A stretch of DNA of 64,000 bases from Actinoplanes regularis (GTDB lineage Bacteria > Actinomycetota > Actinomycetes > Mycobacteriales > Micromonosporaceae), in the NCBI RefSeq assembly GCF_900188005.1, contig NZ_FZNR01000005.1, positions 372,001 through 436,000 on the forward strand. The letters are read 5' to 3'. A program made the position numbers and the translations under genes. Below the pieces are notes generated by a model that was not told the origin of the DNA, ran no database searches, and was given only the letters and a program-made list of their open reading frames with translations. This document shows, in pieces, positions 33,469-44,325 of the stretch; within the stretch, counting starts at the first letter, position 1; each line of letters begins with the position of its first letter.

Positions 33469-33894
33469 TTACAACTGGTCGTCCGGAACGACGGATGGCA
33501 ACTCGGGGAAGTAGTCGCGAAGCATGGCGATCAGCCCGTCGCGCAGACGGAAGATCTGCACGAGGGACATTGTCGTCCGGCGCCCGTCGCCTTCGACGAA
33601 GGCGGCATCGATCTCGGCGATGAACACGTCAGGATCCGCGGTGTCGTGCAGGACGAAGGCGGACCGTTCCGGGTCCACGGTCCCCTGGTAGTGAAACTGC
33701 TGGTGGTACGCACTGATGCCGTCCCGGATCGCGGCACGGCCCACCAGGCGCCGATGCAGCGGATGACCGTCGGGAGCAAGCGGCGCGTCGAACACGCCGT
33801 CCTCGGTGAACAGTGCGGCGATCGCGTCCGGGTCCCGGGTGACCGCGCCGGCGTACACATAACGCTGGAAGATTTCCCTGTGAGTCAGGTCCAC
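33469..33894 (-). CDS. NTF2/SnoaL-like protein
   Basis: A 141-residue protein of the nuclear-transport-factor-2-like cone fold: the N-terminal helix EIFQRYVYAGAVTRDPDAIAALF, FTEDGVFDAPL, GRAAIRDGISAYH and the sheet strands VFIAEIDAAFVEGDGR and LVQIFRLRDGLIAMLRDYF are typical. Members are isomerases, hydratases or ligand-binding proteins; delta5-3-ketosteroid isomerase shares this fold. It lies 46 bases downstream of kshB on the same strand, so it could belong to the sterol operon, but the substrate is unknown. Confidence 0.75.
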   Translation of the reverse strand: MDLTHREIFQRYVYAGAVTRDPDAIAALFTEDGVFDAPLAPDGHPLHRRLVGRAAIRDGISAYHQQFHYQGTVDPERSAFVLHDTADPDVFIAEIDAAFVEGDGRRTTMSLVQIFRLRDGLIAMLRDYFPELPSVVPDDQL

Positions 33895-33940
33895 TCTCCA
33901 GTCTAACTTCCACCGTCGGATTCTGAATTCTGCCCGTCGC

Positions 33941-34921
33941 TCAGTAATAGGTGATCGATACGTTCTCGCTGCGGGCTACGGACTGGCAGGCCAGCACGTA
34001 ACCCTCGGCGAAGTCCTCCTCCTCGAGGATCTCGTTGTTCAGCATCTCGACCTTCCCGCTGAGCAGCCGGCAGGCGCAGGCGCCGCAGTGCCCCTGCCGG
34101 CAGGAGAACGGCGGGTTCAGCCCGGCCTCGATCACCACGTCGAGCATCCGCTTGCCCGCCGTCCACGGCAGCCGGTGGGTCTGCCCGTCCAGCTCCACCT
34201 CCAGGGTGGCGTCCATCGTCGTCACCTGTTCCAGCTCGAAGCGCTCGACCCGCACGCGGTCCTCCGGTACCCCAGCTTGCCGTAGAGCCTCGCGGGCCAC
34301 CGCGACGAAAGGCTCGGGGCCGCAGACGTACGGTGTTCCGGCGCGCGCCTCCACGACGAGAGCGGCCAGCGCGGCCGGGTCGGGGGCGCCGCGCTCGCTG
34401 TCGAGCCAGTGTGTGACGGTCAGCCGGTCGCCGTGGCGCCGGACGAGCTCGGCCAGCTCGGCGGCGAAGATGATCGAGGGTGTGTCCCGGTTCGCGTACA
34501 CCAGGGTGAGCCGTCCGTTCCCGTCGGCGAGCACCGATTTGATGATGGCCATCATGGGCGTGATGCCGCTGCCGCCGGCGAGCAGCAGCAGGTCGTCGTC
34601 GAGCGAGCCGGGGGTGAACTCGCCGGCCGGTGGCAGCAGCTCCAGCTCGTCACCGGTCCGGACGTGGTCGCAGATCCAGTTCGACGCGTGTCCGTCCCGT
34701 ACCCGCTTGATGGTGATCTTCAGATCGATATCGGTGTGCGGAGAACTGGAGAGCGAGTAGCAGCGGGCGACGCTCCCGTCGTCCTGCGGCACCAGGACCG
34801 TCAGGTACTGCCCGGGTTGGTAGGCGAACGCCGCCGCGAGCTGCGGCGGCACGGTCAGGACCAGCGAGTGCGCGTCGGCGGTCTCGGCGACGACCTCGGT
34901 GACGCGCAGCCGGTGGGACAT
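33941..34921 (-). CDS. kshB: 3-Ketosteroid 9alpha-hydroxylase reductase, KshB
   Basis: A 326-residue class IA reductase: an FAD domain with RCYSLSSSPH (RxYSxxS motif, ~55), an NAD domain with LLAGGSGITPMMAII and YVCGPEPF, and a C-terminal plant-type [2Fe-2S] ferredoxin with SCRQGHCGACACRL and a fourth Cys in VLACQ. It passes electrons from NADH to the KshA oxygenase. Its ATG overlaps the stop of the small upstream gene (TGATG), and kshA lies just beyond. Confidence 0.92.
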   Translation of the reverse strand: MSHRLRVTEVVAETADAHSLVLTVPPQLAAAFAYQPGQYLTVLVPQDDGSVARCYSLSSSPHTDIDLKITIKRVRDGHASNWICDHVRTGDELELLPPAGEFTPGSLDDDLLLLAGGSGITPMMAIIKSVLADGNGRLTLVYANRDTPSIIFAAELAELVRRHGDRLTVTHWLDSERGAPDPAALAALVVEARAGTPYVCGPEPFVAVAREALRQAGVPEDRVRVERFELEQVTTMDATLEVELDGQTHRLPWTAGKRMLDVVIEAGLNPPFSCRQGHCGACACRLLSGKVEMLNNEILEEEDFAEGYVLACQSVARSENVSITYY

Positions 34922-35169
34922 CAGGGCACTTCCAGGCGTCCGGTGCGCACCGCCTGATCGATGCTGGCGCGCAGGCCGGGGCAGGTGGGCACGAGCGCGC
35001 CGAGTTCGGTGACGCACTGGCGGGCGGCCGCGGTGGTCCACTGCACGCTGGTCTGCTGCGGGCTCGACTTGCGGACCAGGACCACGGCGGCGCAGCGCTC
35101 GCAGGCCAGCTCCGCGAAGCCGCCGCGCAGGTATTCCTGCCGCTCGCTGAGGGTGTCGGCCCGGGTCAT
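34921..35169 (-). CDS. Small Cys-containing protein between kshA and kshB
   Basis: An 82-residue protein coupled on both sides: its ATG overlaps the kshA stop (ATGA) and its stop overlaps the kshB start (TGATG). It contains ELACERCAAVVLVRKSSPQQ with a CxxC pair, then Cys residues in RQCVTEL and PTCPGL, so it could bind a metal ion. I do not know a named family. Position argues for a role in the Ksh oxygenase system, for example assembly or electron transfer, but this is inference. Confidence 0.7.
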   Translation of the reverse strand: MTRADTLSERQEYLRGGFAELACERCAAVVLVRKSSPQQTSVQWTTAAARQCVTELGALVPTCPGLRASIDQAVRTGRLEVP

Positions 35170-36299
35170 GAGGCGGATCCGGCCTGCTGTTCGAGGTTGG
35201 CCTCCACCTCGGCGGTCCAGGTCTCGACGGCCCGGGTGGTGTCGACCTCGAACTCGTAGCGGGCGACCATGTCCTCGGTGACGTCCTCGACGTCCACGTA
35301 GAACTGCTCGTACCAGCGGCGCAGCTGGTAGACCGGCCCGTCCTCGGCGCAGAGCAGCGGGTTGTCGATCCGGCTCTTGTGTTTCCAGATCTCGACGTCC
35401 TGTTCGAAGCCGATCCCGATGCTCTTGGAGAACTTCACCGCGGCCTTCGCGGCCTGCTCGTTGGTGAGGCCGGGCAGCCGTTTGACGATGACCCCCCACT
35501 GCAGCACGAACGAGTCGGCCGAGACCGGGTAGTGGCAGTTGATCAGCACCGATTCGACGTCGATGCCACGGTAGTTGTTGAACAGATAATCGATCATGTA
35601 CGACGGGCCGTGGTACGCCGCCTCCGAGCGCAGCGTCGCGTCGCCCGACTGTCGCGCGGTGATCGGCACGTCCGGCCGCGGCCGGGTCTGCAGGAACTGC
35701 GCCGCCACCTGGCCCTCCAGCACGTTCTTGAAGAACGTCGGGAAGGCGAAGTGGATGTAGAAGAAGTGCGCCATGTCGACGACGTTGTCGATGACCTCGC
35801 GGCAGTTGGCGCCGTCGATCCGGATCGAGTCCCAGGTCCAGCTGCTCCACTCGTCGGAGAAGGCGCCCTCGATCCGGGGGATCGTGATCTCCGGCGGGGG
35901 TGGGGCGCCCTGCGGATCGTTCCAGACGAACAGCTGCCGGTTCTCCTCCATGGCGTGCCACGAGCGGGTCCGGGCGCGCAGCGGGACCCGGTGCGCGTAC
36001 GGCACGGCGGCGCAGCGGCCGTCGCCGCGCCAGCGCCAGTCGTGGAACGGGCAGGCGATCTCGTCGCCCTTGATCGTGCCCATCGTCAGGTCGCCGCCCA
36101 TGTGCCGGCAGTATCCGTCGAGCACGTGCAGGGCGCCCGCCGAGTCGGCGAAGACCACCAGTTTGGTGCCGAAAGCCTCGATCGCGTGCGGCTTGCCGTC
36201 CCGGAACGAGTCGGCCAGGCCCAGGCAGTGCCAGCCTCGGGCGAACCTGGTCGGCAAAACCCCGGTGTCGATCGTGCGTGGTGTTCCGCCGTCGGTCAT
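35166..36299 (-). CDS. kshA: 3-Ketosteroid 9alpha-hydroxylase oxygenase, KshA
   Basis: A 377-residue Rieske oxygenase. The Rieske motif is CRH...CPFHDW with C64, H66, C83 and H86. The mononuclear iron region is DNVVDMAHFFYIHF with N172, D175, H178 and H183, as in KshA. It hydroxylates C9 of 1,4-androstadienedione-type steroids, opening ring B together with KstD. It is the first gene of the kshA-small protein-kshB operon, divergent from hsaA across a KstR operator. Confidence 0.94.
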   Translation of the reverse strand: MTDGGTPRTIDTGVLPTRFARGWHCLGLADSFRDGKPHAIEAFGTKLVVFADSAGALHVLDGYCRHMGGDLTMGTIKGDEIACPFHDWRWRGDGRCAAVPYAHRVPLRARTRSWHAMEENRQLFVWNDPQGAPPPPEITIPRIEGAFSDEWSSWTWDSIRIDGANCREVIDNVVDMAHFFYIHFAFPTFFKNVLEGQVAAQFLQTRPRPDVPITARQSGDATLRSEAAYHGPSYMIDYLFNNYRGIDVESVLINCHYPVSADSFVLQWGVIVKRLPGLTNEQAAKAAVKFSKSIGIGFEQDVEIWKHKSRIDNPLLCAEDGPVYQLRRWYEQFYVDVEDVTEDMVARYEFEVDTTRAVETWTAEVEANLEQQAGSAS

Positions 36300-36344
36300 G
36301 CTCGCTCCCCGAATCCCGATCGAACGCTTCGGTAGCCCGCTAAC

Positions 36345-36358
36345 TAGAACGTGTTCTA
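36345..36358 (+). promoter_or_regulatory. KstR-type operator (kshA/hsaA divergent region)
   Basis: TAGAACGTGTTCTA fits TNNAACNNGTTNNA and is palindromic except at the centre. It lies 46 bases from the kshA start and 49 from the hsaA start. A TATAGG (36360-36365) immediately to its right is a candidate -10 for hsaA. Confidence 0.8.
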
Positions 36359-36406
36359 GTATAGGGACCGTTCGGTTCGCCAGCCAAGCCGGTGAGAGGG
36401 GATCTC

Positions 36407-39301
<2,895 letters not shown>

Positions 39302-39308
39302 GGCCGGG

Positions 39309-39869
39309 GTGACCGTCATCCCGCAGCGGCTGGACACCCGCGAGTTCCGGCGGGTGTTCGGCCACTTCTGCACCGGCGTCACGATCATCACGACGGCGGC
39401 CCCGGAAGGTCCGGCCGGCTTCGCGTGCCAGGCCTTCGCCCCGTTGTCGCTGGACCCGCCGCTGGTGCTGTTCTGCCCGCAGGCCGGCTCGCGGACCTGG
39501 CAGCGGATCCAGGAGACCGGGCTGTTCTGCGTGAACGTGCTCGCCGAGCATCACGACGAGCTGTCCCGGGCGTTCGGCGGGAACCGGTCGGACAAGTTCG
39601 ACGGCGTCGCGTGGAGTCCGTCCCCGCTGGGCGTGCCGATCCTGCACGGCGCGCTGACCTGGGCCGAGTGCCGGGTCGAGGCGGTCCATCCGGGCGGGGA
39701 CCACGCGATCGTGGTGGGGCGGGTGCTGACCCTCGGCGAGTGTCGTGACGGTGGGCCGTTGCTGTTCTTCAAGGGCGGTTACCGGGCGGCCGCCCCGCCC
39801 GCCCCGGCCGCCGGCACCGAGGTCGTCGACACCCTCCTCGCCTGGCCCCGCCACGACGACTGGATCTGA
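39309..39869 (+). CDS. hsaB: Flavin reductase HsaB
   Basis: A 186-residue flavin reductase domain protein: FRRVFGHFCTGVTIITT, FACQAFAPLSLDPPLVLFCP and LFCVNVLAEHHDELSRAF are characteristic of HpaC/HsaB-type short-chain flavin reductases. It supplies reduced FMN/FAD to HsaA. The GTG at 39309 follows the hsaC stop by 7 bases with a gaggccggg site. It is the last gene of the hsaADCB operon. Confidence 0.92.
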   Translation: MTVIPQRLDTREFRRVFGHFCTGVTIITTAAPEGPAGFACQAFAPLSLDPPLVLFCPQAGSRTWQRIQETGLFCVNVLAEHHDELSRAFGGNRSDKFDGVAWSPSPLGVPILHGALTWAECRVEAVHPGGDHAIVVGRVLTLGECRDGGPLLFFKGGYRAAAPPAPAAGTEVVDTLLAWPRHDDWI

Positions 39870-39920
39870 CTCGCTGTCCCATCGGCCATCTGCCGCTTGT
39901 ATAGGTAGTTGAGCTACATA

Positions 39921-39932
39921 TATAGTTGATGA
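39921..39932 (+). promoter_or_regulatory. Probable leaderless promoter of the padR gene
   Basis: TATAGT (39921-39926) is a strong -10 (TANNNT) placed six bases before the ATG at 39933, with no ribosome site, as in actinobacterial leaderless genes. A small dyad, gtagttgagctac (39905-39917), lies just upstream and could be the autoregulatory site. Confidence 0.55.
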
Positions 39933-40262
39933 ATGCGACAGGTGACGTACTTCATCCTGGCCGCTCTGCAGAGTGGTCCGAGACATGGTTACGCGATCAT
40001 CAAACAGGCCGACGAGCTCTCCCAGGGGCGCGTGCGGCTGGCGACCGGCACCCTCTACACCGCCCTCGACCGGCTGACCGGCGAAGGGCTGGTGCAGGTC
40101 GTGAACGAAGAGGTGGTGAACGGTCGGGCGCGGCGCTACTACGACCTCACGCCGGCCGGCCGGGCCGCCCTGCACGCCGAGGCCGTCCACCTGGCCGCCG
40201 CCGCCCGGGTGGTCACCGACCGGATGTCCACCGCCGTCCGGCCCGCGGCGGGCCTCACATGA
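39933..40262 (+). CDS. PadR family transcriptional regulator
   Basis: A 109-residue PadR protein: YFILAALQSGPRHGYAIIKQ (helix 1 and recognition start), VRLATGTLYTALDRLTGEGLV (winged helix, GTLYxxLxRLxxxGL signature) and RRYYDLTPAGRAAL. It probably represses its own operon, which continues through a minicistron repeat into a membrane protein; PadR plus permease-prefix-domain protein is a common actinobacterial pair. Confidence 0.9.
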   Translation: MRQVTYFILAALQSGPRHGYAIIKQADELSQGRVRLATGTLYTALDRLTGEGLVQVVNEEVVNGRARRYYDLTPAGRAALHAEAVHLAAAARVVTDRMSTAVRPAAGLT

Positions 40263-40339
40263 GCGAGCTTGCGAGCGAATCGGTTGGCTCGGTCATGAAC
40301 TCAGGTCGACGCCGGAGCGCAGTGGAGGTGGCGGCATGA
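40259..40339 (+). repeat. 77-bp minicistron repeat, copy C (padR junction)
   Basis: The unit 40259-40335 starts with ATG overlapping the padR stop (ATGA). It encodes [12 protein letters not shown], a variable MNSG centre, then RRRSAVEVAA. Its stop TGA (40337-40339) overlaps the ATG of the membrane-protein gene at 40336. A ggaggt ribosome site lies inside it. Confidence 0.85.
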
Positions 40340-41226
40340 GCGCCCAGGTCGAGCGCCGGTACACGCGTCTGCTTCGCCTCTACCCGGCCGCCTACCGCCG
40401 TGAGCGCGGTTCCGAGCTGCTGGACACGCTGCTGGAAGTGGCCGCCGATCAGGGCCGGAGCCGCCCGTCGGCGCGCGAGACCGGTGCGCTGGTCCTGGGC
40501 GCGTTGCGTGCCCACGCGGGCCACGGCCGCCGCCGAGGTGCTCGGCAGAGCTGGCTGGCCGCCTCCCGAGTCGCCGCGCTGATGCTGATCGCCTATGCGC
40601 TGGCCGACGCGATCGCTCAGATCGGCCACCACACCGTGTTCCGGGCGTCGTTCCCGTACCTGATGGCGGGGATCGTGGTGCTGAGCGCCGGCGCCCTCGT
40701 CGCGGTGCTGCGCCATCGCTATGCGATAGCGGTCGCCGCGTCCGTGGCGGCGTTCCTGTTGTCGGTCGGCATGTGGCCGCTCGTCAGGCCCAGCGACGGT
40801 ACGTTCTGGTTGCTCCCGCTCGCGACGGTGGCGCTCCTGCCGCTGCTGCGGCACCGGTGCGAGCCGAGTGCCGGCCTGCTCCGCTATCTCCCGCTGGCGC
40901 CGTTGCTCCTGGTCGGCGTGGACGCGGGCAGGAGCGTGCCGCTACTCGCCGGCCTCGCGGACGTCCTCGGGCCCGTGGTCGTGCTCGGCATCGGCGGCGT
41001 CGGGCTGCTCTGGCTTGCCGTCGACGAGCGGGTGACCATGGCGATCGGACTGTTCGCCGTCAACGTGCTGCTGATCCAGGTGTCCTTCGAGATGGAGGGC
41101 GGCTTCGGTGCCTCGGCCCGATCGACCCCGGTGATCGCGGCCCTGCAGATCGGGGTCGCCGCGGTCGCGCCCGCGCTCCTCTTGGGCGCGGCCACCCTGA
41201 CCGCCCGCTTCCATTCCCGCCTCTGA
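40336..41226 (+). CDS. Permease-prefix-domain membrane protein
   Basis: A 296-residue protein. The cytoplasmic N-terminus (RYTRLLRLYPAAYRRERGSELLDTLLEVA) is the permease-prefix domain commonly found beside PadR regulators. About seven hydrophobic helices follow (for example SRVAALMLIAYALADAIAQ, LLRYLPLAPLLLVGVDAG). No ATPase or catalytic motif is present. The function is unknown; co-transcription with padR suggests a regulated membrane stress or transport role. Confidence 0.75.
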   Translation: MSAQVERRYTRLLRLYPAAYRRERGSELLDTLLEVAADQGRSRPSARETGALVLGALRAHAGHGRRRGARQSWLAASRVAALMLIAYALADAIAQIGHHTVFRASFPYLMAGIVVLSAGALVAVLRHRYAIAVAASVAAFLLSVGMWPLVRPSDGTFWLLPLATVALLPLLRHRCEPSAGLLRYLPLAPLLLVGVDAGRSVPLLAGLADVLGPVVVLGIGGVGLLWLAVDERVTMAIGLFAVNVLLIQVSFEMEGGFGASARSTPVIAALQIGVAAVAPALLLGAATLTARFHSRL

Positions 41227-41348
41227 CCCGGTTCTCCTCCACCCTGCGCTGCACCAATACCCCAGGTCCACCAGTTCGGCTGTCTCGTGGGCCGAGAACG
41301 GTTGATCGACATCGGTTGATAAAAGGGCAGATCGGTGCAATCCTGTTT

Positions 41349-41362
41349 CGGGAGCGCTCCCA
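41349..41362. promoter_or_regulatory. CebR-like operator upstream of the LPMO gene
   Basis: CGGGAGCGCTCCCA contains a perfect 12-base palindrome (41350-41361) and matches 13 of 14 bases of the CebR consensus TGGGAGCGCTCCCA. CebR is a LacI-type repressor that controls cellulose-degradation genes in Streptomyces and relatives. It lies 33 bases upstream of the LPMO start. Confidence 0.65.
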
Positions 41363-41394
41363 ATCCCCGTAAAGCCGAAGAAGGAGGACACACC

Positions 41395-42075
41395 GTGCCC
41401 CCACGCGCGTCCGATCAATCCGGCAGACCCTCCCGCTCAGCCGCACACCGGCCGGTCCAGGTGCTCATCGTCGTGCTCGCCACGCTCGCCGGCATGCTGC
41501 CCTGGACCGGCACCGCCCAGGCCCACGGCACCATCATCAACCCCGCCTCCCGCGCCTACCAGTGCTGGAAGACCTGGGGAAACCAGCACACCAATCCCGC
41601 CATGCAGCAGCAGGACCCGATGTGCTGGCAGGCCTTCCAGGCCAACCCGGACACCATGTGGAACTGGATGAGCGCCCTGCGCGACGGTCTCGCCGGCCAG
41701 TTCCAGGCCCGCACCCCCGACGGGCAGCTGTGCAGCAACGGCCTCACCAGGAACGACAGCCTGAACCAGCTGGGCGCCTGGAAACAGACGACCGTGAGCC
41801 GCAACCTCACCGTGCAGCTGTACGACCAGGCCAGCCACGGCGCCGACTACTTCCGTGTCTACGTCAGCAAGCAGGGATTCAACCCGGCCACACAGCGCCT
41901 CGGCTGGGGCAACCTCGACTTCATCACGCAGACCGGTAAGTACGCCCCGGCACAGAACATCTCCTTCAACATCTCGACCTCCGGATACACCGGACACCAC
42001 ATCCTGTTCGTGATCTGGCAGGCCTCGCACCAGGACCAGACCTACATGTGGTGCAGCGACGTGAACTTCGCCTGA
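41395..42075 (+). CDS. Secreted AA10 lytic polysaccharide monooxygenase
   Basis: A 226-residue exported copper enzyme. The signal peptide (VQVLIVVLATLAGMLPWTG) ends at TAQA, leaving a mature N-terminal His (HGTIINPASRAYQCW), the first Cu ligand. Further hallmarks are QFQARTPDGQLCSNG and the C-terminal YTGHHILFVIWQASHQDQTYMWCSDV with the second His and the axial aromatic region. It oxidatively cleaves chitin or cellulose. There is no appended carbohydrate-binding module. GTG start with an aggagg site. The CebR-like operator favours cellulose. Confidence 0.9.
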   Translation: MPPRASDQSGRPSRSAAHRPVQVLIVVLATLAGMLPWTGTAQAHGTIINPASRAYQCWKTWGNQHTNPAMQQQDPMCWQAFQANPDTMWNWMSALRDGLAGQFQARTPDGQLCSNGLTRNDSLNQLGAWKQTTVSRNLTVQLYDQASHGADYFRVYVSKQGFNPATQRLGWGNLDFITQTGKYAPAQNISFNISTSGYTGHHILFVIWQASHQDQTYMWCSDVNFA

Positions 42076-42086
42076 CCACAACGACC

Positions 42087-42116
42087 GGCCCGGGACGTCA
42101 GCCGGCGTCCCGGGCC
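42087..42116 (+). terminator. Hairpin terminator after the LPMO gene
   Basis: Perfect 11-base arms GGCCCGGGACG (42087-42097) and CGTCCCGGGCC (42106-42116) flank an 8-base loop, starting 12 bases past the LPMO stop codon. Confidence 0.85.
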
Positions 42117-42153
42117 GTGGGCCTCCAGCGTCCCGACCCGAGGTGAATCGATC

Positions 42154-42738
42154 ATGATTGCTCTCCGAAAGCTCCGGCAGCGTGACCGCAGCCGGTACAT
42201 CTGGGCGGCGGCGGTCCTGCTGGCCGGGACCCTCGGCGTGGCCGCACTGGCCGACTCGGACCGCTCGCGGGCGGAGCCGGCCGATCTGCAGGCCCAGATC
42301 GTCACCCGCATGCGCGCCACGCTCGAACAGTCCGGCCCGGAAACACACAACCACGCCGGCCACGGAACCCAGCAGGCCACAGCCGGAGGAGCGGCGAAGC
42401 CGGCGGTGATCTGCGGAATCCGCCTCTACGGATACGAGCCGACCGGCGCCTCCCGGCTCGCCGAGATCCGGACGGTCTACGGCTTTCACCTGTGCGGGGT
42501 CGCCGAGCCGAAACAACCCTGGGACGTGGCGGTCAAGCTGGCCGGCCCGGTGATCCTGGACCTCTCCACCGACCCGGTGGGCATTCAAGTCGTCGAGGCG
42601 ACCGCCGAGGTCAAATACGTCGACCGGCTGCGCCAGATGTTCCCGGACAAGTACGCGCAACTGGCACTCAAAGAGGCCCTGACCGAGACGGAGATGGCCG
42701 ACCTGCACCGCCGATACGCCACCGCCGCCGATCAGTGA
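42154..42738 (+). CDS. Membrane-anchored or exported hypothetical protein
   Basis: A 194-residue protein with a basic N-terminus and one hydrophobic segment (YIWAAAVLLAGTLGVAALA), then an extracytoplasmic part with a His-rich stretch (HNHAGHG) and two Cys (ICGIRLYGYE, FHLCGVAE) likely forming a disulfide. An aggtg site precedes the ATG. No family recognised. It could be a secreted metal-binding protein, but that is a guess from the His cluster. Confidence 0.6.
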   Translation: MIALRKLRQRDRSRYIWAAAVLLAGTLGVAALADSDRSRAEPADLQAQIVTRMRATLEQSGPETHNHAGHGTQQATAGGAAKPAVICGIRLYGYEPTGASRLAEIRTVYGFHLCGVAEPKQPWDVAVKLAGPVILDLSTDPVGIQVVEATAEVKYVDRLRQMFPDKYAQLALKEALTETEMADLHRRYATAADQ

Positions 42739-42846
42739 CAGCGGCGACCAACGCGGGCCGTTTGTAACTCCGGTTGATGTCGGCCAGGACCGGGCTCAGG
42801 TCCGTCAGCGTCATCGCTGGCTACCTCCCTCCCTGGAAGCACACCA

Positions 42847-43284
42847 TCATGTGCTGTCCACAGCCGGCACAAGCGACATACGTATCCATCCGAGGCTGTT
42901 GCACTTCGGGCAGTACAAGGGCGACCTTGGTTCGTGGCCGTCCGGCCATGGCAAGAGCGTTCCCTGCGAGATCGTCACCCTGCCCCGGCCACGGCACAGG
43001 TCGCAGGTGGCCGCGAGCTGTGGCCTTGCGGGCTTCAAGTGGGCGAGTTCCGGATACTGCTCAGCGGCTCGGGCGAGCGCGAAGTCGCGCTCGGCTGGGC
43101 CGGCCGGTCGTAGCGGGCCGTCCTCCTCGTCGTTCATGACGACGTCGCCTACCGGGGTCAGATACATGACGGGTCCCCAGTTGTTGAACAGGGGGAGGTG
43201 CCCGGGGCGGGCCCAGCCGCTACGCCAGTCGGGTGCTTGTGCTGTCTCCTCGATCAGCCGATCGATCAGTTCAGCGTTCGTCAT
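42847..43284 (-). CDS. Small hypothetical protein with a zinc-ribbon-like motif
   Basis: A 145-residue cytoplasmic protein. Near the C-terminus it has CDLCRGRGRV and, ~35 residues later, CPKCNSLGW: two CxxC knuckles resembling the DnaJ-type CxxCxGxG zinc motif. The N-terminal two thirds (LIDRLIEETAQAPDW, PVMYLTPVGDVVMNDEEDG) look like a small alpha/beta domain. Family and function unknown. It is transcribed alone; 163 bases downstream of it hold nothing recognisable. Confidence 0.55.
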   Translation of the reverse strand: MTNAELIDRLIEETAQAPDWRSGWARPGHLPLFNNWGPVMYLTPVGDVVMNDEEDGPLRPAGPAERDFALARAAEQYPELAHLKPARPQLAATCDLCRGRGRVTISQGTLLPWPDGHEPRSPLYCPKCNSLGWIRMSLVPAVDST

Positions 43285-43447
43285 GTGACCTCCCGGGGCG
43301 CAGGATATGAAGCAGCCGCCAGCGTGCCGGCGCGGTCTCGCGCGGGAATGGCACGGGGCTTGGCTTGAGCCTGGCCACAGAGCTCCATCGGTCGTACCGG
43401 AGATGGATCTTGAATTTGTTGTCGGTCCTGGTGGGCAGGGTGTTGGG

Positions 43448-44293
43448 TCAAGGCTGGGTCAGTGCGCTGATCAGGTCTTCCGGTGGTGTGGTGGTGGGGC
43501 GGTCGGAGACCTGGCCGTCGCCGAGTTCGACGATGCGCCAGGCGCCGTCGCTGCGGCGGGTTAGATCGATTGTGACGAATGACAGGTTGAGGGTGGCGAC
43601 GGCGGGGCGTAGCGGGGTGAGGTCGAGGTCCTGCGGAAGCGGTTCGTGTGGGGTGTCCGGGTGTGCGGTGACCAGCCGGCAGGTGCCGTTGACCCACCAG
43701 GTGCGGACCTCGGGTCCGACGAACGGCTCGTAACGGCGGAGCACGAAGCCGCCGGTCAGGTCATCGCCGCGGAGTTCGAGCATTCGCTGGGCGACGGCCC
43801 AGGCCCCGGCCGCGTCGGTGAGGTCCGGGATGTAGGTGGCCTCGTGCCAGTAGTGCTTCATCGACTTGCTGTAGTCGCGGACTACGGCCGGACCTGATCC
43901 CAGGGCGGAGCGGGCAGCGTCAAAATCCGTTCGATCGGTTCCGGTGGTCCAGGTCGAGGCGGGGGTGAAGTCGGACAAGGCGGCGTACCAGCCGGGGAGT
44001 TCGTGAGCGCGGCGGTACCGCTCGGCGTCGGTGTAGAGGCGGATGTCTCGGGTCGCCAGTGCGGTGGCCAGGCCCGCGTATGCGCGGCTGGACAGCATCC
44101 AACCGCGGTAGAGCGCGACCTCGCCGCCGGGCGCTCGCGTTACCGAGCCGGCGAGCGTGCCGGTTGCGGCGAGGGCATCGTGGTCGACCAGGGCCACCGA
44201 CCAGCCCAGCGCGCGGGCCGCCTGCTCCTCGGCCGCGAAGTGCTCGTCGACGCGACGGGGGTGCAACACGTCCGCGGGGAGCAACAGGATCAT
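43448..44293 (-). CDS. ATP-grasp domain protein
   Basis: A 281-residue protein with an ATP-grasp architecture: N-terminal pre-ATP-grasp strands (MILLLPADVLHPRRVDEHF), a central PAVVRDYSKSMKHYWHEATYI with the ATP-binding Lys region, VLRRYEPFVGPEVRTWWVNG, and a C-terminal FVTIDLTRRSDGAWRIVELGDG with the metal-binding Glu. Members ligate carboxylates to amines or thiols; peptide-modifying and unknown types exist. No substrate peptide gene is seen next to it. Confidence 0.75.
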   Translation of the reverse strand: MILLLPADVLHPRRVDEHFAAEEQAARALGWSVALVDHDALAATGTLAGSVTRAPGGEVALYRGWMLSSRAYAGLATALATRDIRLYTDAERYRRAHELPGWYAALSDFTPASTWTTGTDRTDFDAARSALGSGPAVVRDYSKSMKHYWHEATYIPDLTDAAGAWAVAQRMLELRGDDLTGGFVLRRYEPFVGPEVRTWWVNGTCRLVTAHPDTPHEPLPQDLDLTPLRPAVATLNLSFVTIDLTRRSDGAWRIVELGDGQVSDRPTTTPPEDLISALTQP

Positions 44294-44325
44294 GGGGCGA
44301 ATTCTCGCCGCTCACTCCGACCTGG

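Noticed and set aside
34921-35961. Extended minus-strand frame joining the small Cys protein to antisense of kshA
   Set aside because: The upstream part is out of frame with kshA and Arg/Gly-rich; the real gene starts at 35169, where the ATGA overlap with kshA occurs.
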